Assembly (NCBI GenBank): GCA_964551215.1
Contig: CAZKBV010000006.1
Span: 1-41,063 of the forward strand
DNA length: 41,063 nt
Reading direction: 5' to 3'
Source of the DNA: JAFLUQ01 sp964551215
Lineage (GTDB): Bacteria > Bacillota > Clostridia > UMGS1883
Below, in pieces: positions 14,614 through 22,290 of the stretch. The position numbers and the translations under genes were made by a program. Under the pieces are notes generated by a model. The model was not told the origin of the DNA, did not search any database, and worked only from the letters and a program-made list of their open reading frames with translations. Numbering within the stretch: the stretch's first letter is position 1; every line of letters begins with the position of its first letter.

Positions 14614-17211
14614 TTACTTGCTTTCTTCCATTGTCCACTCGTACCTTTCGGCGGACTGTACGGCCTTGCCTTCGGCGTCCGCGGCAAGGTAAAGACCGCT
14701 GTGCCGGGCCTTAAAGGATACTGTGCCGTTGGCGTTTTCCTCTATAAGCCACATCTGATTCGCGTTGCGGGAAAGTGTATAGGCCAGAGCCGAAGCCCCT
14801 TCTTCCTCGCTTGCGCCGCTTATATCAATGGCAAATTCCGTTTTTGCGTTTGTGATATAACCCTCTCCGTTGGGGAGCTTGTTTATGTTCCATACGGACA
14901 TATCGCCCTTTTCCTCGGAAAGAATAAGCTGCGCGCCATTGTCCTCTCCCGAAGGAACAAGGTATTTATCGCCTGATTTTATAGTGAAGCTGCCCAAGCC
15001 TTCGATTTTCTCAACAGGAGCTATATAGAAATCCGTCATCGCTCCCTTGCTTGTCTTAAGAACTACGTTCTCATCGCTTTCGTCAAGGTAAGCTCCGATG
15101 CCGAAGCCGGATTCGCTGACTGTAAACTCAGCGTCGTAATAATTTAATTCCTCATGCTTTGTAAGCTTTGCTCCCAGAGCCGTAGCGTTGTTCGTGTCGC
15201 AGGAAAGGGTTTCATTAAGCTTCTGTGAAGGCACTGTGACGGAGGTCCCGTCGGCCTTGCTGTAAATTTTAACAAGCTGTTCGTCTTCGGCGACAATCTG
15301 CCAAAGCTGATTTGCCGCGCCGGTGTATTTTTCGAATACAAGTGCGCCGTCCTTGTTTGTAAGCGCCGATTTCTCAGACGGACCGAAGGTATCGAGTTCG
15401 TCGGAGATGAAGTAGTACTGAGTCCGGTCAAGCTCTTCGGTGTTCCCTATGGGAGCGGTAACCTCGTCGTAGCACTCCTTATATTCCTTGTAGTACTCGT
15501 TGTCGGCGTTGTAAAGAGCCGCACGGTAGGTTTTCGTTCTGTTGGGATAAATGCTTTCAATAGCCGCCATGCGCTCCTCGTCGCCTCTGGACATAAGGTA
15601 AAGGCGGCTGAATTCGCCAAAGTCCTCCCAGCGGTTTGTTTTGCCGTAGCCGGAGGTGGGAATTATATCGTTGACGACAGCGCGTCTCCAAACATCGTCG
15701 CCAACCTTAAAATAGCTGTCGATTACGTGCCCAAGCTCATGGGCAAACATGGTAAGCATTCCGTCAACGTCAAACTTGCTGCCGGTGTTGTTCCAGACCT
15801 CTCCGTCCCATGCGTTCCACGTACCCAGCTTCTGGCCGGTGTAGTAGAAGTGGCGGAGTGTTTTGCGGATGGGCGGTTCGAAGCACGCCACCGCCTCGCA
15901 GACCTTCTCTACATGCTCGTCGTCGTCCTTGTCCACGGTTTCAACGGTGAAAGTATGCGTTTCGCCGCCGCAGTCCATCTCTACGGTGTGGACGTAGTAA
16001 AGCACGTCTACCTCGGCGTCGTCTCTCCATTCCTTTACGGTTTTTTCCTCTACGCCCGTAATTTTAAAGTCGGCGGTGAGCTTTTCGCGCATCCAGCCCC
16101 CAAGAAGGTCGCTGTAGGTAATGTCAAGGCATTGGATTATAAGGGACTTCTGAGTTTCCTTGTCCGCCTCCTCAAAGCCGCTTTCCCTAAGGAAGGTTTC
16201 CGCCTTGTCCTTGGCGCTTTGGCTGAAATCAACGTCCGTAAAGAAGTATGTCTTAAAGCGTTCCTGATATGTGCTGTCCAGTTCGTTATAGGCTTCGGTT
16301 TCAAGAGCCAGCTCGACGGGATTTGTATATGCTTTGACAAAATTCAGCCCCCACTGCCCCGGCTCGCTGCCGGAAACCTGTACAACGGCGTCGCTTTCGC
16401 TGTCATAGGAAACGGGGAGCTTGCTGTTTACGGAAAAAAGGGAGTAATTTTCGCCGTTCTTTACAAAATTCCACTGCTGATTGGCGCCTCCGGCATAGGT
16501 ATACTGGAGTATAGCCGCGCCGATTTCCGTGGACCATGAATTTACGTCAAGGGCAAGACCGTTATTCTTGTTTATGATAACGTATGTTTTGCCGTTCAGC
16601 CTTTTCACAAGCCATAGCTGAGCGGTGCTGTCGTTCTTGTCGGCAAGAGCGACATTGCGCCCTCTTATCTGCTCCTGAGGGGTAACGGTTTTTTCCTCGG
16701 TTGTGCCGTCCTCGTTTGTTACGGCTTCAACCTTGTCCCCTTCGGGGAGAACCTCGCCCGTAAGGTACTTGTCGCCGCAGGTTATATTGTACCAGCCTTC
16801 CTGAATGTCGGCATAAATATTGGTATAGGCTACCGTGGCGTCCTTGTATTCGGCGGTGTAGTTAATGCCGTTTTCCCGCCCCAGCATACCATAGGGGACG
16901 AAGGCTGTTCCTTCGGTAAGAACACAGTCCTCGCCGGCGGTCAGCTTAATTTCCGGCTCCGCCTTTACGCCGCCGACGACAGCTCCGTCAACGTAGTCCA
17001 CATAATATCCCATAGCCTTTAGCACCGCGCGGATGGGAACCATTGGGTTTTGCGCGTCCTCCTGCTCGATTTCCGGCACGGGATTTCCCTCTGCGTTGAC
17101 TTGCTTTACTTCAACGCCGTCAACAGTGATTTTAATGCCCTCGGCAAACACCCCAAAGCACATTGAAAAGCACAGCGCGAAGCACAGAAGCGAAAATGTG
17201 ATTTTTTTCAT
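14614..17211 (-). CDS. Secreted ricin-lectin metalloprotease with an HELGH site (lethal-factor/PPEP-like)
   Basis: An 865-residue exported protein. Domains in order: signal peptide (1-24, cleavage likely after FAEG or nearby); a copper-amine-oxidase N-terminal-like domain (about 25-130, VPIRAVLKAMGYYVDY); a ricin-type beta-trefoil (about 135-295, with AQLWLV, NQQWNFV and GQWGLNF repeats); a zinc peptidase domain (about 300-585); and two further ricin-like trefoils (about 595-735 and 740-862, NQLWQIV, NQMWLIE). HELGH at 491-495 supplies two zinc ligands and the general base. E533 in EDFGEF is a plausible third ligand, and SGYG just before it resembles the Tyr-containing loop of anthrax lethal factor and Clostridioides PPEP-1. 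It probably cleaves an extracellular protein and binds glycans. Ribosome site GGAGAGG, own promoter. The substrate is unknown. Confidence 0.82.
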   Translation of the reverse strand: MKKITFSLLCFALCFSMCFGVFAEGIKITVDGVEVKQVNAEGNPVPEIEQEDAQNPMVPIRAVLKAMGYYVDYVDGAVVGGVKAEPEIKLTAGEDCVLTEGTAFVPYGMLGRENGINYTAEYKDATVAYTNIYADIQEGWYNITCGDKYLTGEVLPEGDKVEAVTNEDGTTEEKTVTPQEQIRGRNVALADKNDSTAQLWLVKRLNGKTYVIINKNNGLALDVNSWSTEIGAAILQYTYAGGANQQWNFVKNGENYSLFSVNSKLPVSYDSESDAVVQVSGSEPGQWGLNFVKAYTNPVELALETEAYNELDSTYQERFKTYFFTDVDFSQSAKDKAETFLRESGFEEADKETQKSLIIQCLDITYSDLLGGWMREKLTADFKITGVEEKTVKEWRDDAEVDVLYYVHTVEMDCGGETHTFTVETVDKDDDEHVEKVCEAVACFEPPIRKTLRHFYYTGQKLGTWNAWDGEVWNNTGSKFDVDGMLTMFAHELGHVIDSYFKVGDDVWRRAVVNDIIPTSGYGKTNRWEDFGEFSRLYLMSRGDEERMAAIESIYPNRTKTYRAALYNADNEYYKEYKECYDEVTAPIGNTEELDRTQYYFISDELDTFGPSEKSALTNKDGALVFEKYTGAANQLWQIVAEDEQLVKIYSKADGTSVTVPSQKLNETLSCDTNNATALGAKLTKHEELNYYDAEFTVSESGFGIGAYLDESDENVVLKTSKGAMTDFYIAPVEKIEGLGSFTIKSGDKYLVPSGEDNGAQLILSEEKGDMSVWNINKLPNGEGYITNAKTEFAIDISGASEEEGASALAYTLSRNANQMWLIEENANGTVSFKARHSGLYLAADAEGKAVQSAERYEWTMEESK

Positions 17212-17245
17212 GTATACCTCTCCTTTTTTATAAAATTGTAATTAC

Positions 17246-17274
17246 ATTATACTATAGCAAGATAAATATGTCAA
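17246..17274 (-). promoter_or_regulatory. Consensus promoter of the ricin-lectin metalloprotease
   Basis: On the minus strand TTGACA (plus 17274-17269), 17 bases, TATAAT (17251-17246), ending about 35 bases before the start codon. A near-perfect sigma-A site, so expression in growing cells is expected. Confidence 0.85.
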
Positions 17275-17375
17275 ATAAAATTTTAGGGAAAAATTATTTC
17301 CGAAAATAATTTTCCCGAAAATAATTATAACAAATAAAGCCATTTATTGTTTATAATCTTGTGAAGAAATTACTC

Positions 17376-17403
17376 TTGATTTTTCATGATGTTTGTGTAT
17401 AAT
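17376..17403 (+). promoter_or_regulatory. Probable ilvA promoter
   Basis: TTGATT (17376-17381), 16 bases, then TATAAT (17398-17403), 33 bases before the chosen ilvA start. Confidence 0.6.
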
Positions 17404-17436
17404 AAAAGTTAAAATGATTAAATCAAGGTGATGAAA

Positions 17437-18657
17437 ATGTCGGAAATGCTTACGTTGGACAAATTTGAAGAGGCGGCTGAAAAGGTTAAAGAGGTAACCT
17501 TGGAAACCAAGCTCGTATACAGTGAATATTTAAGCGAACAAACCGGGGGCAAGGTTTACCTTAAGCCCGAAAATATGCAGTTTACCGGAGCCTATAAGGT
17601 TCGCGGGGCTTACTACAAAATAAGCATCCTTACCGAGGAGGAACGCTCTCGGGGGCTTATTACGGCTTCCGCCGGAAACCACGCTCAGGGCGTGGCATAC
17701 GCCGCAAGGCGCTACGGAGCAAAGGCGGTTATAGTTATGCCTACCTCAACGCCGCTTATGAAGGTAAACCGTACAAAAAGCTACGGCGCGGAGGTAATCC
17801 TTTACGGGGATGTGTACGACGAGGCCTGCGCCTACGCTCTTGAGCTGGCGGAGGAGAAGGGATACACATTTATCCACCCCTTTGACGACCCGGCTGTGGC
17901 TACCGGTCAGGGAAGCATTGCCATGGAAATTTTCAAGGAGCTTCCCCTTGTGGACTATATCTTCGTTCCCATCGGAGGCGGCGGGCTTGCCGCCGGAGTC
18001 AGCACCCTCGCGAAGCTGCTGCACCCCAATGTAAAGGTGATAGGCGTGGAGCCTGCCGGAGCCGCGTGTATGAAAGCTTCTCTGGAGCAGGGCAAAGTCG
18101 CGACGCTGCCTAACGTAAACACCATCGCGGACGGTACGGCGGTGAAAACTCCGGGGGAAAACGTGTTCCCCTACATTCGGAAAAACGTTGATCAAATCGT
18201 CACCGTAACGGACGAGGAGCTTATAGTTTCCTTCCTTGATATTATGGAAAACCACAAAATGGTTGTGGAAAACAGCGGCCTTCTTTCCGTGGCGGCTCTT
18301 AAGCAGATTGACCTTAAGGGCAAAAAGGCCGTGGCAATACTCAGCGGCGGAAATATGGATGTTATAACCATGAGCAGCATGGTGCAGCACGGACTTATTA
18401 TGCGCGACAGAATTTTTACGGTTTCTGTGCTTCTGCCGGATAAGCCCGGAGAGCTTTCCCGCGTGGCGGACGTTATCGCAAAGGAAAACGGCAATGTTAT
18501 AAAGCTGGAGCATAACCAGTTTGTCGCCACGAACCGAAATGCCGCCGTTGAGCTTAAAATTACTCTTGAAGCCTACGGCGCCGAGCATAAGGAAAAAATC
18601 ATAAACGCTCTTAACAAAAACGGCTACAAGCCTCGGCTCATAAAGGTTATACTGTGA
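17437..18657 (+). CDS. ilvA: Threonine ammonia-lyase (threonine dehydratase) with ACT domain
   Basis: A PLP enzyme that converts threonine to 2-oxobutanoate, the entry step to isoleucine. The 406-residue protein has the PLP lysine in FTGAYKVRGA (about residue 52), SAGNHAQGVA, the glycine loop VPIGGGGLAAG and SGGNMD, followed by one C-terminal ACT domain from about 330 (FTVSVLLPDKPGELSRVADVI). The single-ACT form is used for both biosynthetic and catabolic (TdcB-like) enzymes; the ilvBNCD genes next door favour the biosynthetic role, with feedback control through ACT. ATG 17437 is preferred because AAGGTGA lies 5 bases before it; GTG 17428 and ATG 17431 fall within that site. Confidence 0.93.
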   Translation: MSEMLTLDKFEEAAEKVKEVTLETKLVYSEYLSEQTGGKVYLKPENMQFTGAYKVRGAYYKISILTEEERSRGLITASAGNHAQGVAYAARRYGAKAVIVMPTSTPLMKVNRTKSYGAEVILYGDVYDEACAYALELAEEKGYTFIHPFDDPAVATGQGSIAMEIFKELPLVDYIFVPIGGGGLAAGVSTLAKLLHPNVKVIGVEPAGAACMKASLEQGKVATLPNVNTIADGTAVKTPGENVFPYIRKNVDQIVTVTDEELIVSFLDIMENHKMVVENSGLLSVAALKQIDLKGKKAVAILSGGNMDVITMSSMVQHGLIMRDRIFTVSVLLPDKPGELSRVADVIAKENGNVIKLEHNQFVATNRNAAVELKITLEAYGAEHKEKIINALNKNGYKPRLIKVIL

Positions 18658-18729
18658 ATTAATCACTGCACGAATTTTATCAAAAGACGGTTTATTTTTA
18701 AGAAAAACTGCTTTTATGAAAAAATACTC

Positions 18730-18758
18730 TTGACTAACGGGCAAATATTTTGTAAACT
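18730..18758 (+). promoter_or_regulatory. Probable ilvB promoter
   Basis: TTGACT (18730-18735), 17 bases, TAAACT (18753-18758). Transcription would start near 18765, so a family-A repeat would form most of the ilvB leader. No T-box sequence or leader peptide was found. Confidence 0.55.
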
Positions 18759-18775
18759 AATATGTAATGGTTTTA

Positions 18776-18864
18776 TAACCTACGCGCGGATGTCCCCCGC
18801 GCAGGTTGCAATCTATCGCAAGCTCCGTTTCAAGCAAGCTAACGGAGCGTTGCTCCGATTTAAA
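18776..18864 (-). repeat. Family-A structured repeat, short copy 3 (89 bp)
   Basis: Read on the minus strand it matches both ends of the 173-bp form but lacks its three inner hairpins. Relative to the long copies the first stem has changed from CTCCAT/ATGGAG to CTCCGT/ACGGAG, and the closing stem from GCGCAG/CTGCGC to GCGCGG/CCGCGC. In both, the two strands changed together so that pairing is kept. It occupies the leader between the ilvB promoter and ribosome site. Confidence 0.88.
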
Positions 18865-18886
18865 TGTTTTGCAAGGAGGCAAATTG

Positions 18887-20548
18887 ATGATACTTAACGG
18901 AAGTCAGATTTTGGCGGAGGTTTTGTTGGAACAGGGCGTTGACACCCTTTTCGGCTATCCCGGAGGAAGCATACTCAACATATGCGACGCTCTTTACGAC
19001 TACCGCGACAAAATCAAGCAGATAATTACGGCTCACGAGCAGGGGGCTTCCCACGCGGCGGACGGCTATGCCCGCGCCACGGGCAAGGTGGGCGTTGTTT
19101 TGGCGACAAGCGGCCCCGGGGCCACAAATCTTGTGACGGGCATTGCTACGGCATACATGGACAGTGTTCCCATGGTTGCCATTACGGGCAACGTGGGTAC
19201 CGACCTTATAGGGCGGGACAGCTTTCAGGAGGTTTACATTGCCGGCATAACAATGCCAATAACCAAGCATAACTATGTTGTTCGCCGTGTCGAGGATTTG
19301 GCGGATATTCTGAGAAGCGCGTTCAAAATCGCCAATTCGGGCAGAAAAGGCCCCGTGCTTGTGGATATTCCAAAGGATGTAACGGCGGCGAAGTGCGAAT
19401 TTACACGCAAGGAGCCGGAGGATACGGCGTATCATACGGTTATAGACGAAGAAAAGCTCAAAAAAGCGGCGGAAATAATAAACGGCTCCAAACGCCCCGT
19501 AATATATTTCGGCGGCGGCGTGGGGGGAAGCAAGGCCTGCGTTCCCCTGAGAGAGCTTATGAAAAAGGCCGAAATCCCCGTAACGCACACTTTGATGGCG
19601 GCGGGCAACGTCAGCTACGATGAGCCTCTTAATCTGGGGCTGCTGGGAATGCACGGCAACGTGACCTCCAACAGGGCTGTCAACGATGCGGATGTGGTTT
19701 TGGCCATAGGCACCCGCTTCAGCGACAGAGTTGCCCTTAACACGGAAGCCTTTGCTAAAAACGCCGCAATTATACAGATAGATATTGACCCCAGCGAGGT
19801 AAACAAAAACGTAATTGTGGATCTTAGCCTTGTGGGGGATGTAAAGGCCGTGCTTGAGGCTCTTCTTCCTTTGATTCGGGAAAATAAGCACACGCAATGG
19901 CTTGCTCAGATTGACGAATGGAAAAAGCTAAACTATGTTCCCAAGGACGACGACAGCGTTCTTAAGCCTCATCAGGTTATGAACGTTATCAGCAATGAGG
20001 CGGGAGAGAACGCAATATATGTCACCGATGTAGGCCAGCACCAGCTTTGGGCCGCTCAGTACTGCCGACACCTTCATTCCAGAAGCTTCCTAACCAGCGG
20101 CGGCCTCGGCACAATGGGCTTTGGCTACGGCGCGGCTCTGGGAGCAAAAACCGCGTTCCCCGACCGTCCGGTAATACATATTACCGGCGACGGCAGCTTC
20201 CACATGAATATGAACGAGGCGTGTACGGCGGTAAGCTACAATATTCCGGTTATTACGGTCATTATGAACAATTCCGTTTTGGGCATGGTTCGCCAGTGGC
20301 AGACTGTGTTCTACAACCGCCGCTACAGCGGAAGCGAGCCGGAGCGCGTAACCGATTACGTTAAGGTTGCCGAAGGCTTTGGGCTTAAGGGCTTCAGGTG
20401 CACAAATCTTGCCGAGTTTAAGGAAGCTATGGCTAAGGCAATGAAGATGAACTGCCCTGTTTGGATAGACTGCGTAATCGACAGGGAGGAAAAGGTTCTT
20501 CCCATGATTCCCGCAGGGGCAACCATTGATAAAATGATGATGGATTAA
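18887..20548 (+). CDS. ilvB: Acetolactate synthase large (catalytic) subunit
   Basis: A ThDP- and FAD-dependent enzyme that joins two pyruvates, or pyruvate and 2-oxobutanoate, in the first common step of valine, leucine and isoleucine synthesis. The 553-residue protein has FGYPGGSILNICDAL, the catalytic Glu in AHEQGASHAADGYARATGK, GPGATNLVTGIATA, and the ThDP/Mg motif GDGSFHMNMNEACTAVSYNIPVITVI-MNN (hyphen added) near residue 425. AAGGAGG lies before ATG 18887. ilvN follows after 14 bases, so the subunits are coexpressed. Confidence 0.96.
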   Translation: MILNGSQILAEVLLEQGVDTLFGYPGGSILNICDALYDYRDKIKQIITAHEQGASHAADGYARATGKVGVVLATSGPGATNLVTGIATAYMDSVPMVAITGNVGTDLIGRDSFQEVYIAGITMPITKHNYVVRRVEDLADILRSAFKIANSGRKGPVLVDIPKDVTAAKCEFTRKEPEDTAYHTVIDEEKLKKAAEIINGSKRPVIYFGGGVGGSKACVPLRELMKKAEIPVTHTLMAAGNVSYDEPLNLGLLGMHGNVTSNRAVNDADVVLAIGTRFSDRVALNTEAFAKNAAIIQIDIDPSEVNKNVIVDLSLVGDVKAVLEALLPLIRENKHTQWLAQIDEWKKLNYVPKDDDSVLKPHQVMNVISNEAGENAIYVTDVGQHQLWAAQYCRHLHSRSFLTSGGLGTMGFGYGAALGAKTAFPDRPVIHITGDGSFHMNMNEACTAVSYNIPVITVIMNNSVLGMVRQWQTVFYNRRYSGSEPERVTDYVKVAEGFGLKGFRCTNLAEFKEAMAKAMKMNCPVWIDCVIDREEKVLPMIPAGATIDKMMMD

Positions 20549-20562
20549 GGAGGCGACCGGAA

Positions 20563-21060
20563 ATGAGCAAACAGGTATTAAGCGTTCTTGTGGAAAACCA
20601 TTCGGGCGTTTTGGCAAGAGTGGCAAGCCTTTTCTGCCAGAGGGGCTTTAATATAGACAGTCTCACGGTTTCCGCAACGGACAACCCCGCAATATCAAGG
20701 ATAACAATTGTCACCGAGGGCGACCGCCAGTCTCTCGACCAGATTATAAAGCAGACCGGCAAGCTTGTGGAAACAAAGAAGGTTACGCCTCTTAAGGCGT
20801 CGGAAAGTCTTTTCCGTGAGCTGCTTCTTATAAAAATCGAAGCGGACGAAAGGATACGCCGTGAGATTCACGAAATATGCGATATCTACCGTGCGAAAAT
20901 AATCGACCTTACGGTAAACAGCATGATAATGGAGCTGACGGGAAATCCTCAGAAGATAGACGGCTTTCTTACTATGCTTAAACAGTATAACATACTTGAA
21001 ATGTGCCGCACAGGCGTAACGGCTCTGGAGCGGGGCTACAGCACGCAAATGATGGAGTAA
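20563..21060 (+). CDS. ilvN: Acetolactate synthase small (regulatory) subunit
   Basis: The 165-residue partner of IlvB that gives full activity and valine feedback inhibition. It has an N-terminal ACT domain (LSVLVENHSGVLARVASLFCQRGFNIDSL) and the C-terminal ALS small-subunit domain (ELLLIKIEADERIRREI, ending in RTGVTALERG). AAGGAGG precedes the start. Length is typical. Confidence 0.95.
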   Translation: MSKQVLSVLVENHSGVLARVASLFCQRGFNIDSLTVSATDNPAISRITIVTEGDRQSLDQIIKQTGKLVETKKVTPLKASESLFRELLLIKIEADERIRREIHEICDIYRAKIIDLTVNSMIMELTGNPQKIDGFLTMLKQYNILEMCRTGVTALERGYSTQMME

Positions 21061-21064
21061 AAAG

Positions 21065-21119
21065 CGCCCCGAAATTTTATGATTTTTATTTGAAAGGGAG
21101 TTCCCTTTCGAGCTTTCCC
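21065..21119 (-). repeat. Family-B intergenic repeat, copy 2
   Basis: Read on the minus strand it begins GGGAAAGCTCGAAAGGGAAC, continues CCCTTTCAAATAAAAATC and ends ATAAAATTTCGGGGCG, matching 7479-7534 with only short gaps. It contains a perfect hairpin GAAAGGGA/TCCCTTTC (21092-21109) but lacks the distal arm of copy 1. Confidence 0.75.
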
Positions 21120-21173
21120 TATAGTTTAGTCGGATTATTAATAAAATTTTATTATAATAAAGGAGTCTTTAAA

Positions 21174-22169
21174 ATGATTACAAAGTACTATGACGCGGAC
21201 TGTAACCTCGGTTTCCTTGACGGCAAAACCGTCGCTGTTATCGGCTATGGCAGTCAGGGTCACGCTCACGCTCAAAATCTTCACGAAAGCGGTGTGGATG
21301 TTGTCGTAGGTCTGCGCAAGAGCAGCTCAAGCTGGGCTAAGGCCGAAGAAGCCGGTCTTAAGGTTATGGAGGTAGAGGACGCCGCCGAAGCGGGCGATCT
21401 TGTTATGATGCTTGTTCCGGACGAGCTTGCCGCCGATATTTACAACAATCAGGTCGCAAAGCATATGAAGCCCGGCAATGTGCTTATGTTCGCCCACGGC
21501 TTCAACATCCACTTCAACGCAATCACTCCCTCAAAGGATATCGACGTTATAATGGTTGCTCCCAAGGGACCCGGCCATACGGTTCGTTCTCAGTACGTTG
21601 AGGGCAAGGGCGTTCCCAGCCTTATTGCCGTTCATCAGGACGCTACCGGCCACGCAAAGGACTATGCTCTTGCTTATGCCAGCGGCATCGGCGCGGGACG
21701 CGCAGGTATTCTTGAAACTACCTTCCGTGAAGAAACCGAAACCGACCTTTTCGGCGAGCAGGCGGTTCTCTGCGGCGGTGTAACCGAGCTTATGAAGGCG
21801 GGCTTCGATACTCTTGTTGAAGCGGGCTACGAGCCTGAAATGGCATACTTTGAGTGCATCCACGAGATGAAGCTCATTGTTGACCTTATCAACAGCGGCG
21901 GCTTCGCAATGATGAGATACTCCATCTCCAACACGGCTGAATACGGCGACTACAGGACGGGCAAGCGCCTTATTACCGAGGAAACCCGCAAGGAAATGAA
22001 AAAGGTGCTTACCGAAATTCAGGACGGCACCTTCGCAAGCGAATTCATGCAGGAATTTTCTTCCGGCCGCAAGATTAAGTTCCTTGCGACACGCCGCGTA
22101 GAAAGCGAACATCTTCTTGAAAAGGTGGGTAAAGAGCTGCGCAAGATGATGAGCTGGCTCAAGAACTAA
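21174..22169 (+). CDS. ilvC: Ketol-acid reductoisomerase
   Basis: Isomerises and reduces acetolactate and acetohydroxybutyrate in branched-chain amino acid synthesis, using NADPH and Mg. The 331-residue class I form has the Rossmann motif VIGYGSQGHAHAQNL, a specificity loop GLRKSSSSW (Arg and Ser residues typical of NADPH use), the AHGFNIHF and APKGPGHTVR segments, and the metal-binding DLFGEQAVLCGG and ECIHEMKLIVDL parts. The start is ATG 21174 with AAAGGAG upstream. It is flanked by family-B repeats in opposite orientation. Confidence 0.96.
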   Translation: MITKYYDADCNLGFLDGKTVAVIGYGSQGHAHAQNLHESGVDVVVGLRKSSSSWAKAEEAGLKVMEVEDAAEAGDLVMMLVPDELAADIYNNQVAKHMKPGNVLMFAHGFNIHFNAITPSKDIDVIMVAPKGPGHTVRSQYVEGKGVPSLIAVHQDATGHAKDYALAYASGIGAGRAGILETTFREETETDLFGEQAVLCGGVTELMKAGFDTLVEAGYEPEMAYFECIHEMKLIVDLINSGGFAMMRYSISNTAEYGDYRTGKRLITEETRKEMKKVLTEIQDGTFASEFMQEFSSGRKIKFLATRRVESEHLLEKVGKELRKMMSWLKN

Positions 22170-22210
22170 AATAAAGTAATTGCAGAAAAAACAGTTCAAA
22201 AAAGCAATAT

Positions 22211-22260
22211 TCCCTTTCAAAAAAGCATAAAATCCGGCGACAATGTGCGTCGGATTTTAT
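22211..22260 (+). repeat. Family-B-like repeat, partial copy 3
   Basis: TCCCTTTC followed by AAAAAAGCATAAAATCCG, then a hairpin ATAAAATCCG/CGGATTTTAT (22227-22236 and 22251-22260). The outer stem bases match copy 1, while the inner ones differ on both arms (CCG/CGG instead of TTCAGG/CCTGAA), so the fold is kept. It lies between ilvC and ilvD. Confidence 0.55.
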
Positions 22261-22290
22261 ACCTTTGTTAAGATATTAAGGAGGATTTTT

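Noticed and set aside
18658..18886. T-box or leader-peptide attenuator for the ilv genes
   Set aside because: No T-box core (such as GGGTGGNACCGCG), no Leu/Ile/Val-rich leader peptide and no terminator just before ilvB.
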